From the NCBI GenBank assembly GCA_963922205.1, contig CAWUHX010000372.1:62001-126000 (forward strand): a stretch of DNA of 64,000 nucleotides, read 5' to 3'. The DNA comes from Romanomermis culicivorax. Its lineage: Eukaryota; Nematoda; Enoplea; Mermithida; Mermithidae. This document shows positions 1 to 9,278 of the stretch, in pieces. Each line of letters opens with the position of its first letter. Position 1 is the first letter of the stretch. Both the position numbers and the translations under genes were made by a program. Below the pieces are notes generated by a model, which was given only the letters and a program-made list of their open reading frames with translations, had not been told where the DNA came from and did no database searches.

Positions 1-531
1 ACTAATTACGGGCATTTGCATAACAGGGCTAATTGTGGCGCCCTGTAGATTTCAGAACCTACAGTAACTCGAGTATGGTCCGCGCCGACCACTGTAGGTG
101 TTTTTCATGTCTGAAATGTGGGTCAAGTGGGTCTGAGACGAAGAAGAAGACCCTGTTTTTCGAAAGATGACCAGTCTTGGTTCTTCGCAGCAACCAGAAT
201 AGTTGGATCCCGCGCCGGATTCCATCGGTTATTCTTCGTTACGCGAATCTTTGGTTTTTACGTCGACCTCAGCAATTGAATCCCGCGCCGGATTCTGTCA
301 GTAATTGTGCCTTACAAGAATCGTCCCGCGACTGGACCGTTATTTCGTTTGTGTATTTTCGCGCCGAGTGTTACGTAGTGTAATTCCGCACCCGTTTTAC
401 GTTTGCGTTTTGCACCGATTTTACATTTCGTATCGAACCAACGTTTGTACGAAGGTTGTAAGTTGTAAATTAGTAAAGTCAAAACCCAACTTGCTTAGGT
501 ACACACCAACCAGTTACAGTAACCGCTGACA
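1..531 (+). repeat. 5' LTR (partial) of retrotransposon 1
   Basis: This is the direct repeat partner of 8427-8957, offset 8426. It ends in CA at 531. It contains inverted-repeat patches, such as CTACAGT (57-63) against ACTGTAG (91-97), and a directly repeated CCCGCGCCGGATTC motif near 208 and 275. Short ORFs inside it are identical in both LTRs and are not treated as genes. Confidence 0.95.
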
Positions 532-537
532 TAAACG

Positions 538-552
538 TGGTGACCTAATAAC
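538..552 (+). promoter_or_regulatory. candidate tRNA primer-binding site of retrotransposon 1
   Basis: A TGG-initiated sequence (TGGTGACCTAATAAC) begins 6 bp after the LTR end, where a minus-strand primer-binding site complementary to a tRNA 3' CCA end is expected. The matching tRNA was not identified. Position and the TGG start are the only evidence. Confidence 0.45.
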
Positions 553-744
553 AGGGGAACCCAGAAACTTTTTCTTTAGCCTTATCCAAACAAAAATCTA
601 TATAATTCTTGGTCAAATCTTTTTTTTTCTCTTCCAAAAATTTCATCAAAACAGTCCGGTCGGTATACTGTAACTAAAGAAACGTTGTGTGACGTCTTTA
701 AACGCATCGAGCGTGAAACTAGGGAACAAACCCTTAACGAAAAA

Positions 745-3700
745 ATGCCTCATCACGACCAAATTATAGACCCATTGGGACATGTAGTTCAGGATGCTCT
801 CGCCACTGTTTTGGATGGGCGTCTGCGGGAGCTCGAAGCTCAAATTGCACGAAAAGTGTCCACTACTGAAGCGGGTCTAAATGAGTTAAGAATTGGACAT
901 CTTAGGAGCGAAATGTCCACGAAAAATCGCGATTTTCCACATTTCACTGGTAGGCCCTCTGAAAATTTTGAAGAATGGGCCAAGAAGCTTGAAAAACAAA
1001 TGCTTTTAAAGGGGCTCAAAGCTGATGATGATGCCCTCAAGCTTATATTTTTGGAATTCCACTTGGATGGGGACGCCTTGGTAAAATTCGAAAATATTTC
1101 CAACTCCCCTAATTCTCCTCAGACGTACGATCAATTTAAACGGGCTCTGCTGGATGCCTTCCCTGTTGTTCAAGACACCCTGTTTCATCGTCAAATCTTG
1201 AGGGATCGAAAACAAAAACGAACTGAAACAGTAATGGCTTTCTTTAACGAACTCGAAAAATTGGGCCGGCTTGCCTATCCTAATTTTGAACTAGCTTTAC
1301 GGGAGAATTTAATTGAACCCGTTTTCCGTGAGGGTCTGTTGAGTGATATTCAAAGTGTCATCAAGTACAAACAGTACCCTGATTTAGCTGCCCTCGTTTC
1401 TGAAGCCGTATTCATAGAACGACAAATGTTGCGGGACGAAGCCAAAGTCCCCTGTCCTATGTCATATCCCTCGTTTGTCAGGGAACCAGTTTTAGCGGTC
1501 CAACATGAGGACCCTTTGAAAAATCAGGTCGATCAGCTGAGCCAAAAGTTTGACAAAATTTTGGATGAACTTCGAAATCATAGTAAAAATGAAAAACAGA
1601 GGCGTTCAGATCACAGTGTCACATGCTATAAATGTGGGAAAAAGGGGCATTACGCTAATACTTGCAAGAAAGCCCCTGACTCCCCTACGGTTCCTACGAG
1701 TTCTTCATGTTCTATTTGTAGTCGAGAAGGCCATGTGGCCTCTGAGTGTAAATCAAAATGTCGCTTTTGTAAAAAAGTGGGACATAAGCACAATAAGTGC
1801 CCTACCATAGAATGTAGGAAATGTAAACACAAAGGGCATTTGGAAAAATATTGCCCCCAAAAGTATGGTCAGAATCACAATAATGGGTTATCTATCAATC
1901 TTCTGGATAGTGACGACCCTGGAATGACCACTTTAAATCATTGTTCTGTCACAGGTCCGGTCATGTCACTAGCATACGACCCCGACTGGAGTAAGGACGA
2001 GACGGAAAATCGGGCATGGCCAGCGTCCATTCCGCCAACGCCCGAACCAAGCGAGCCCATGTCTGAAGGCTTGTTAAGCGAGGGCGAAATCGAACAGGTC
2101 GCTGCTGAAAAACCGACCTTGCCCAAAGACTATAAAATTCCGAAAAAGGGCAAAACCGACGTTCGCCCTGGATCCGACAGGCCCCCTGTCTTCGACAGAC
2201 TTGGTGAGAGGCTTGAAGCTCAAGAAAGTTATTTGCCCCGTAAAAGGGCTTTTTCTTCATTACAGGGTGTAATGGCAATCAGCGGTATTGCCGCTGCCCG
2301 AGGTGCAGGCGGGCTCGGACAGCCCGGAGAAGAAAACGTCGAAATCGCACCCGAAACCTCGTGGGCCAAGGAAACCAATCGACCGGCCCAGGAAGCCCTC
2401 AACAGGGCCGTCGACAAAATGGGCCACGGTTCTTCTTTTCTCGAGCAAACTGCCACAACGAAAATCGTGGCCAGGGGAAAAGAATGCGTGGAAACCGTCC
2501 GAACTGGGGCCGACGCCCCTATTGAAAAGGCCACCACCGCCCATACATTTTCTTTAAAATGTGTGTATATTTTTTTCACCATTTTTATGGGCGTAAATAA
2601 AGTCTCTTCACTTCAAATTTGTGGAACCTCTCAAAGTGGTCACTCAATCGAAATTCCTAAAACTGTTTCGTGTGTTAGACCCATGGTGGGTGAGAAACCC
2701 CTGACAACTATGGGTAAGCTTTTCGTACCTCGCGAGCACCCTAAGCTATCTCCAGCATTCAAGTGTAGCATCAGAACTCGAACGATTTGTACAAATACGG
2801 GATTTTTCGGTTCCAAAGGTATTGTGGGTGATAATACGAAACTTGCAACACTCACCCCTTTTGAATGCAAAACTTTTTGGTACTCAAAACTTTACAAGGG
2901 TCAAACTTTGAACGAGACCCTTCCAAACTTTTGGTCAACTGCAAATACCCTTAGTGTCGAATATAGGTGGTGTTGCAATGATCATTGCAGTTCCGTTGAG
3001 AATTTAATCATTGAGGAAGGGCAAGTGGCCTCCTGGGATAATTCGAATCTGCTAAGCACCCTTGGTGATCTTGGGGGCTGTAAACCCAGTTCAGGCCACT
3101 GTGTTGCGTCAGACGGAGTGGTTGTTTGGAATGAAACGACCCTCGAATCTATATGCCCTTTTGAGTACAAAGACAGTTATATTGTGAAACAAACGGGTCA
3201 TCATATCATCATTGATGACTTGCAAGCTGCGTTTTTCGTTAAAAGATCAAATTTTTCTCACAAAAGTTGCCCTAATATCACAAATGGGCTACTCACCGAA
3301 CAAGGTGTTGTGATCGAGATCAATCAAACCCTTGTAGAAATGAAGGGTCAGAATTCTCCACCTGTATTTGATCTAACAGATTCTGACCCCATCAATGCCA
3401 AACTAAATTATTTGGCGTTGAAAATGATTGATTTTGAAATGCAAAGTTTTCGAAACGTCTGGAGTGAACTATGTAGACAGGCCCAACGCCATTTGGATCT
3501 TATATGGCAATTTTTACATCTAGATCCCACTCTGGGAGCAAGGGCCTTCCTCCAACGAACCGACATTATTGCGCAGTTCACAGGTGAGGCCATAACAATT
3601 TGGCCCTGCAGGCAAGTGAATGCCTCTCGAATTTACAAGGATCATAAAATCAATGGCACCTGCTATGAACATATGCCAGTCCTACTGGGAAACGACTTGA

Positions 3701-6700
3701 TGTTTGTTTCCCCAGGGGGTGTGGATCTCCTACCCTTTAGCCAAAGGGTGGATTGCAACCATCAGCCAATTCACCCTTACAAAATCAACCAAACGTGGCA
3801 AACAGAAATGGGTCCTATTCACGTCAGTAAGGTACCCTTAGAAGTCATTTGGCAGGGAAACTTCTCAATCTTCAACTTCAAATCTCCGCCAATATTTCAT
3901 GGTCAGTTGGCAGCAGTTTCAACTAGCCTATCGTTTTTGAAAAGCTATATGTTTCAGACCCATGATTTGGAACTTGTGGTCAAAAGACTAGTCAATTATA
4001 CCTCAGAAATGTCCCTTCATTCAGGGACAGTGTACGAATTTCTGGCTGGGTCCGGACAAGCAATCGGTAATAGCATTTCAGGGGCTGGTCAAGCCCTTGA
4101 ACACGTAATTGTTGGGTCACATCAAAGCATGACCCAAGGACTTAATAATTTGCTGAAAGGACCCTTGCAAATGTTGGTAAACTTGGCTGTCCTAATAGCT
4201 TTTGTGGTTGGAGTTATCTATGTTAGCTACTGGGTCTCTCGATGTGCTAAAAGACCCAGGCAATTACCAAGGTATGAGGAGCCGAGGAATCGAATTGCTC
4301 CTACGGGTACTCCTACTCTTGGGCAGGCCCTCTTGGAGTTGGCCAGCCTGAGGAATTCGGAAACCCAAAACAAATACATTATGGTGCCAAATCCACAGGC
4401 CCCTAGTGCCCCTTTGATGGAATGGGTGAATAATGCTACCCATGTGAGTGGCGAAAATCGAAGAACACCCCATATTATAGTTAGGGTAAACAAAAACGTC
4501 ACCGCCAATGCTATGGTAGACTGCGGGGCTACATTTACCTTAGTCGATAAACAAATCATCGATCAATTGGGTGATATTAAAATTGAACCCACAAATATGA
4601 CCCCTATAGCTGCCAACAACATGAGCATTCATGTTTTGGGTGCAGTTTATCTCACGATTGAAGTTGGTGCTATCAACGAAACAGTCACAGCACTCGTTCA
4701 AGAAAACTGTGCTGCAGACCTTTTACTGGGGTCAAATTTCCTGTTTCGTTTCAAACAGTGGGCTATAAACAACGAGAAATCATATGTGAAATTGGAAAAC
4801 GAAATTGTACCCTGCACGGGGGTTAAATATCATTCGTTACGCCACCGAGGCGGCATTTACATGAATGAACGGGTCATTCTTACCCCAAGAAGTGTGACTG
4901 AATTTTCAGTCCCTGTTTCAAATCTTTACAGAAATGAGACTATGGTCCAGTTCTCCCCAGAACCAAATGTGGCAGAAAAACTACATGTATGTTTTGCTGC
5001 CACTGTGAGCCCAGTCATTGACTGCAACCTGCGGGTTTCAGTAATGAACCCCTTGAACTCAGAAGTCACACTGTATCCGAACATGTGCATTGGTTCCGTG
5101 GCCTGTTACGTGGCGACCAGAACAGAAGCATACAATGGTAACCTAGATGGGTCAGTCAAGGAGAAACCCATAAAAGAATGGTTGAACCAAACTGTAGATT
5201 TGTCTGGTTCTGACCTTACAGATACGGAAAAACAACTTCTTTTGGATCTGCTGGCTAAATATCCAAACTTATACGCCAAGACAAAGGCAGATGTTGGTCG
5301 TACAACACTGGTGGAACATTCAATTGAGACACAGGGTAGCACGCCAGTGAAAAGACCCCTTTTTCGAACAGCCCCTAAAGAGAAGGCTTTGATTGAAGAA
5401 GAAATCAGAAAACTGGAAAATAGTGGGATAATCTCAAAGAGCAGTTCCCCTTGGTGCACAAATACAGTCCTGGTTAAAAAGAAGGACGGCGGTTTTCGCC
5501 TCTGCATTGATTTTCGAGGCCTGAACAATGTGACTAAAAAGGACACATACCCCCTTCCGCGCATTGATGATATTTTTGATGCTTTGAGGGGTATGCGATA
5601 TTTTACGACTTTAGATCAAACAAACGCATATTACAGCATACCAATTGCTGACCAGGATCGGGAAAAAACGGCGTTCAACTGCTCGTCTGGGCAGTATCAC
5701 TTCAACTACCTGCCTTTTGGGCTTTGCAATGCCCCTGCAACCTTTCAACGCTTGATGGATGTTCTACTTTCGGGGTTACAGTGGTCGAATTGCCTCGTTT
5801 ATTTGGACGATGTTTTAGTATTCGCACGGACACATGCAGAAATGTTGGCTCGGCTAGACGTCGTTTTGAGCCGCATGGATAACGCTGGCTTGAAATTGAA
5901 GCTCGAAAAATGTAAGTTTTCGCAGACTAAAGTTCACTACCTGGGCCACATAATCTCTGAGAAAGGAATAGCTCCAGACCCTGGCAAAGTGGAAGCTATT
6001 TCCAAACTTCCTGCCCCGACTAATGTTAGGGAAGTCAAGTCATTTTTGGGTCTTCCATCATATTATCGACGTTTCATAAAGGGCTGCTCTATGCTTGCCA
6101 ACCCTTTGACAAGGTTATTAAAAAAGGATACCCCTTTCGCCTGGGGCACAGAGCAACAAGCAGCCTTTGACGCACTCAAAACTTGCCTCATTTCGGCCCC
6201 TCTCCTGGCTCATCCAGATTTCTCAAAAGCTTTCATTTTACAAACAGATGCCTCTCTGCTTGGTATAGGCGCTGTTTTGAGTCAAATTGGGGATGACATG
6301 CTTGAGCATCCCATTGCTTTTGCAAGCCGTGGGCTAAAGCCCGCTGAGAAAAATTATCCGATCACTGAACTAGAAGCCCTAGCAGTTGTCGAATTTGTCA
6401 AGTACTTTAGGGCTTATTTGTTTCAACAAGAAGTGATAGTCCATACTGACCACACTGCTGTCAAGGCGGTTCTCAACAAAGAGAACCCCTCCCCTCGTAT
6501 TGCACGTTGGGGTTTAGCCTTATCTGGCTTTCAGTTGGATATCAGGCCCCGTCGTGGTGTGGCCAACCGAAATGCTGATGCAGTTTCGCGTTTCCCTGAT
6601 CCAAAATCTGAACCCACTTTTGATATCGATACCTTAGAGACTCGTCCAGAGACTAACGTTGTTCGAACAGACCTTGAAAACATGGAAAGAAAGGGCTCAA

Positions 6701-8163
6701 TAAACATTATCCAAGCCCCAATCCAAGGTCTAGAAAATGAGGCCACTGATGCGGAAGAATTGGCCAAAAACTTTGCAGAATTTCAACTGATAGATACGGA
6801 CACCTGCAAACTCCTTACGGATCTTAGGAATGGAAATTCCGAACTCATAAAGCACTATTGTGAGGAAAATGGGCTTCTCTACCGTCTCTCAAATGGGAAA
6901 AAGCGACTTTACATTCCCAAAGCCCTACGTCATGAGGTCATGAGGACCCATCACGACTCAAAATTTGCGGGCCATTTCGCCTTTGAAAAAACCTTACATT
7001 CGATTGCAGACCGGTATTATTGGCCCCGGATGCACAATGATATAAAATCATACTGTGAAACATGTTCAAAATGCCAAATGAACAAACCTGTTAGACATCG
7101 CATCAAGGCAAAGATGGTTCCTATCTTCAGTAGTGAACCATTTGAGCGGGTTGGGCTAGATTGCATTGGCCCTATCACCCCTTCAATCAATGGAAACTTG
7201 CACATCGTCGTCTTCGTCGACTATTTCACGAAATACATGGAGGCTTTCCCGGTACCTAATATAACCGCAAAGACTATAGCCTCTGTTTTCGTCAATCAAA
7301 TCGTTTGTAAGCATGGTGCGCCCAAAATCATTCATTGTGATCGGGCCTCTGATTTCACATCAGAACTTTTCACAGAAATCACAAGATTATGCAGTACCAG
7401 AAAGGTACATACGACCCCCTACCACCCTTGCGCCAATGGTGAGGTCGAAAGAGGGAACCAAACCCTCGTCACACGTCTACGAATGTTCGTCGATGATCGT
7501 CACGACGATTGGGATGATTACATCCCTTTTTCAGTCTTCGCCATAAACACTCATGTGAATAAAACGACGGGTTTCTCACCCTTCGAATTAATTTATGGCA
7601 GGAAGCCCCGATTGCCCTCAGAAACCCTTTTCCCGAGGTCTCCTTATCAGGTTGACCCAGACGATTACTTAACAAGGGTAAAAACTTATCTTTCATCCGC
7701 ATTCGACAAAGTGAACAGAGCAACCAACGAAGCCCAATCGAATTACACTGCTCAATACAATAAGAACGCCAACGACACCCAGTATGAAGTTGGAGGCTAC
7801 GTTCTTCGGAAAACACATACAATGAAACGGCTAGAATGTCCAAAATTCATAAGCAAACAACATGGACCATTTAAAATCGTTGGTATTTCATATCCAAATA
7901 TCCTTCTCGAAAATGAAAAGGGTAAGCAATTCACGATCCATGTCAACGAAACAGTACCCTTTCACTCAAGGGTCGCGTATCAAGAAAACGGACCCTCAAT
8001 GCCGAATTGTTCAATTATCTCGACTCGTCCATCAATCAACAGTTCAAAATCGGCTGGCAACAAATGGCGACGTCTATACAGCCGATTCACATCCAAAAAT
8101 CGACGCCTGGACTGCGAACGAGGACGTCCGCTTTTTAAAGGACGGGAATGTCACGAGGAGTGA
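745..8163 (+). CDS. Gag - envelope-like glycoprotein - Pol polyprotein of retrotransposon 1
   Basis: 2472 codons from the first ATG (745); upstream in-frame sequence lacks an ATG. Approximate residue positions are as follows. Gag capsid-like domain 50-240. Four CX2CX4HX4C zinc knuckles 294-369. A low-complexity linker follows. A hydrophobic signal-like segment lies near 605-620, then a Cys-rich, N-glycosylation-rich ectodomain to about 1140 and a transmembrane helix near 1140-1168. Next come a retropepsin-like domain with D1259 in DCGA, RT with YLDD at D1688-D1689, RNase H with TDAS at D1835, and integrase with an HHCC zinc finger near 2069-2115 and D2139, D2199, E2235 (D35E spacing). The glycoprotein lies inside the Gag-Pol frame, upstream of protease, instead of 3' of pol as usual for env. 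The stop codon lies 12 bp inside the proposed 3' LTR. No frameshift or internal stop is present, so the element is probably young. The product would need proteolytic processing, and how the glycoprotein reaches the secretory route is unknown. Confidence 0.93.
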   Translation: MPHHDQIIDPLGHVVQDALATVLDGRLRELEAQIARKVSTTEAGLNELRIGHLRSEMSTKNRDFPHFTGRPSENFEEWAKKLEKQMLLKGLKADDDALKLIFLEFHLDGDALVKFENISNSPNSPQTYDQFKRALLDAFPVVQDTLFHRQILRDRKQKRTETVMAFFNELEKLGRLAYPNFELALRENLIEPVFREGLLSDIQSVIKYKQYPDLAALVSEAVFIERQMLRDEAKVPCPMSYPSFVREPVLAVQHEDPLKNQVDQLSQKFDKILDELRNHSKNEKQRRSDHSVTCYKCGKKGHYANTCKKAPDSPTVPTSSSCSICSREGHVASECKSKCRFCKKVGHKHNKCPTIECRKCKHKGHLEKYCPQKYGQNHNNGLSINLLDSDDPGMTTLNHCSVTGPVMSLAYDPDWSKDETENRAWPASIPPTPEPSEPMSEGLLSEGEIEQVAAEKPTLPKDYKIPKKGKTDVRPGSDRPPVFDRLGERLEAQESYLPRKRAFSSLQGVMAISGIAAARGAGGLGQPGEENVEIAPETSWAKETNRPAQEALNRAVDKMGHGSSFLEQTATTKIVARGKECVETVRTGADAPIEKATTAHTFSLKCVYIFFTIFMGVNKVSSLQICGTSQSGHSIEIPKTVSCVRPMVGEKPLTTMGKLFVPREHPKLSPAFKCSIRTRTICTNTGFFGSKGIVGDNTKLATLTPFECKTFWYSKLYKGQTLNETLPNFWSTANTLSVEYRWCCNDHCSSVENLIIEEGQVASWDNSNLLSTLGDLGGCKPSSGHCVASDGVVVWNETTLESICPFEYKDSYIVKQTGHHIIIDDLQAAFFVKRSNFSHKSCPNITNGLLTEQGVVIEINQTLVEMKGQNSPPVFDLTDSDPINAKLNYLALKMIDFEMQSFRNVWSELCRQAQRHLDLIWQFLHLDPTLGARAFLQRTDIIAQFTGEAITIWPCRQVNASRIYKDHKINGTCYEHMPVLLGNDLMFVSPGGVDLLPFSQRVDCNHQPIHPYKINQTWQTEMGPIHVSKVPLEVIWQGNFSIFNFKSPPIFHGQLAAVSTSLSFLKSYMFQTHDLELVVKRLVNYTSEMSLHSGTVYEFLAGSGQAIGNSISGAGQALEHVIVGSHQSMTQGLNNLLKGPLQMLVNLAVLIAFVVGVIYVSYWVSRCAKRPRQLPRYEEPRNRIAPTGTPTLGQALLELASLRNSETQNKYIMVPNPQAPSAPLMEWVNNATHVSGENRRTPHIIVRVNKNVTANAMVDCGATFTLVDKQIIDQLGDIKIEPTNMTPIAANNMSIHVLGAVYLTIEVGAINETVTALVQENCAADLLLGSNFLFRFKQWAINNEKSYVKLENEIVPCTGVKYHSLRHRGGIYMNERVILTPRSVTEFSVPVSNLYRNETMVQFSPEPNVAEKLHVCFAATVSPVIDCNLRVSVMNPLNSEVTLYPNMCIGSVACYVATRTEAYNGNLDGSVKEKPIKEWLNQTVDLSGSDLTDTEKQLLLDLLAKYPNLYAKTKADVGRTTLVEHSIETQGSTPVKRPLFRTAPKEKALIEEEIRKLENSGIISKSSSPWCTNTVLVKKKDGGFRLCIDFRGLNNVTKKDTYPLPRIDDIFDALRGMRYFTTLDQTNAYYSIPIADQDREKTAFNCSSGQYHFNYLPFGLCNAPATFQRLMDVLLSGLQWSNCLVYLDDVLVFARTHAEMLARLDVVLSRMDNAGLKLKLEKCKFSQTKVHYLGHIISEKGIAPDPGKVEAISKLPAPTNVREVKSFLGLPSYYRRFIKGCSMLANPLTRLLKKDTPFAWGTEQQAAFDALKTCLISAPLLAHPDFSKAFILQTDASLLGIGAVLSQIGDDMLEHPIAFASRGLKPAEKNYPITELEALAVVEFVKYFRAYLFQQEVIVHTDHTAVKAVLNKENPSPRIARWGLALSGFQLDIRPRRGVANRNADAVSRFPDPKSEPTFDIDTLETRPETNVVRTDLENMERKGSINIIQAPIQGLENEATDAEELAKNFAEFQLIDTDTCKLLTDLRNGNSELIKHYCEENGLLYRLSNGKKRLYIPKALRHEVMRTHHDSKFAGHFAFEKTLHSIADRYYWPRMHNDIKSYCETCSKCQMNKPVRHRIKAKMVPIFSSEPFERVGLDCIGPITPSINGNLHIVVFVDYFTKYMEAFPVPNITAKTIASVFVNQIVCKHGAPKIIHCDRASDFTSELFTEITRLCSTRKVHTTPYHPCANGEVERGNQTLVTRLRMFVDDRHDDWDDYIPFSVFAINTHVNKTTGFSPFELIYGRKPRLPSETLFPRSPYQVDPDDYLTRVKTYLSSAFDKVNRATNEAQSNYTAQYNKNANDTQYEVGGYVLRKTHTMKRLECPKFISKQHGPFKIVGISYPNILLENEKGKQFTIHVNETVPFHSRVAYQENGPSMPNCSIISTRPSINSSKSAGNKWRRLYSRFTSKNRRLDCERGRPLFKGRECHEE
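8137..8148 (+). promoter_or_regulatory. candidate polypurine tract of retrotransposon 1
   Basis: AAAGGACGGGAA lies directly before TGTCACG, the most plausible 3' LTR start, because the LTR end GCTGACA mirrors TGTCA. It is interrupted by one C, so it is only a candidate for the plus-strand priming site. Confidence 0.45.
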
Positions 8164-8957
8164 CAAAAATGTAAAGTTATGTAAAGTTATGTACTGTATA
8201 TTCTCTGAAAATTCTACCATGTTTTTCCTCCAAAAAAATTCCGGTTAAAACCTGTTTTTGTACAGTTATTTTTCGTTCATTAGAATTACGAGTTTTATGC
8301 ACTCGAGCACTTTTTATTGTAATTATGCACACCTCAACGAAAATGGTGGCGACGACTCAAAAACACTAATTAGGAACTCTCGCGTAATTATGCACTTCAA
8401 CGAAAGTGGTGGCGACATCTAAAAACACTAATTACGGGCATTTGCATAACAGGGCTAATTGTGGCGCCCTGTAGATTTCAGAACCTACAGTAACTCGAGT
8501 ATGGTCCGCGCCGACCACTGTAGGTGTTTTTCATGTCTGAAATGTGGGTCAAGTGGGTCTGAGACGAAGAAGAAGACCCTGTTTTTCGAAAGATGACCAG
8601 TCTTGGTTCTTCGCAGCAACCAGAATAGTTGGATCCCGCGCCGGATTCCATCGGTTATTCTTCGTTACGCGAATCTTTGGTTTTTACGTCGACCTCAGCA
8701 ATTGAATCCCGCGCCGGATTCTGTCAGTAATTGTGCCTTACAAGAATCGTCCCGCGACTGGACCGTTATTTCGTTTGTGTATTTTCGCGCCGAGTGTTAC
8801 GTAGTGTAATTCCGCACCCGTTTTACGTTTGCGTTTTGCACCGATTTTACATTTCGTATCGAACCAACGTTTGTACGAAGGTTGTAAGTTGTAAATTAGT
8901 AAAGTCAAAACCCAACTTGCTTAGGTACACACCAACCAGTTACAGTAACCGCTGACA
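8149..8957 (+). repeat. 3' LTR of retrotransposon 1 (809 bp, TG…CA)
   Basis: The 8427-8957 part is confirmed by its repeat at 1-531. The start at 8149 (TGTCACGAGG) is inferred from the TG…CA rule and the adjacent purine tract, because the matching 5' part is outside the window. It contains an internal direct duplication of about 50 bp (8320-8372 and 8385-8433) built around AACGAAAATGGTGGCGAC. Confidence 0.85.
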
Positions 8958-9278
8958 CTGATAGCTTATCTGTATCACAGACATTCTAACAACAAAATAT
9001 TTTCTACAGTACGCCTGATGTAAACTCGCTATAGAATCGTCGTCCGCGGTGCCAGCATCGCACAATCTATGCCACGCTTGCCTCATTTGTTCCAAAGTAT
9101 CGCAATCATGTAAAGTCAAAATGCTTTCGGCCGATGAAATTTCATGATGCTGATGAACGTTTTTGATTAGGCGGCTTCTGCGATCATCGATGTTCAAACA
9201 ACGCATGTCCAACATTTCAGGCGGCAGATAAGTGGCCTGTACGCCCGCTCTACGAGATAATCAATTTATATAGACGTC
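8958..9278 (-). pseudogene. GT31 glycosyltransferase pseudogene, C-terminal exon part (left of Polinton)
   Basis: Read on the - strand from the Polinton junction, the frame continues the GT31-type D-D-V-Y-I motif whose first half lies at 29639 onward. It then meets an in-frame TGA at 9261-9263 and goes on open, through AGVQATYLPPEML, into a hydrophilic tail. The family is known for an acidic (E/D)DV motif followed by a hydrophobic stretch and a Gly-Val step, which fits. Continuity across the 6-bp target duplication is the strongest evidence. The retrotransposon 1 end adjoins at 8957. What lies beyond in the original gene is not visible. Confidence 0.7.
9273..9278. repeat. Polinton target-site duplication, left copy (GACGTC)
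   Basis: GACGTC precedes the element end AGTAGTAAGG and recurs directly after the other end at 29639-29644. Six bp is the usual Polinton duplication length. The hexamer is palindromic and encodes the Asp-Val of the interrupted host exon. Confidence 0.9.

Larger units (their letters stand above)
1..8957 (+). mobile_element. Ty3/Gypsy-type LTR retrotransposon 1, 5' LTR truncated by window edge
   Basis: Positions 1-531 repeat at 8427-8957 with no difference that I could find by eye, so these are the two LTRs of one recent insertion. A single long ORF (745-8163) lies between them with Gag zinc knuckles, aspartic protease, RT, RNase H and integrase in Ty3/Gypsy order. An extra membrane-glycoprotein segment sits between Gag and protease. 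The first roughly 278 bp of the 5' LTR lie outside the window, so the left target duplication cannot be checked. The right end (…GCTGACA at 8957) adjoins host GT31 pseudogene sequence. Confidence 0.95.

Noticed and set aside
177..529. Short ORFs inside the LTRs of element 1 (also at 8603-8955)
   Set aside because: Identical simply because the LTRs are identical; Arg/Ser/Tyr-rich without motif.
5106..5564. 152-codon antisense ORF in element 1
   Set aside because: Antisense shadow of the pre-RT/RT region of the polyprotein.
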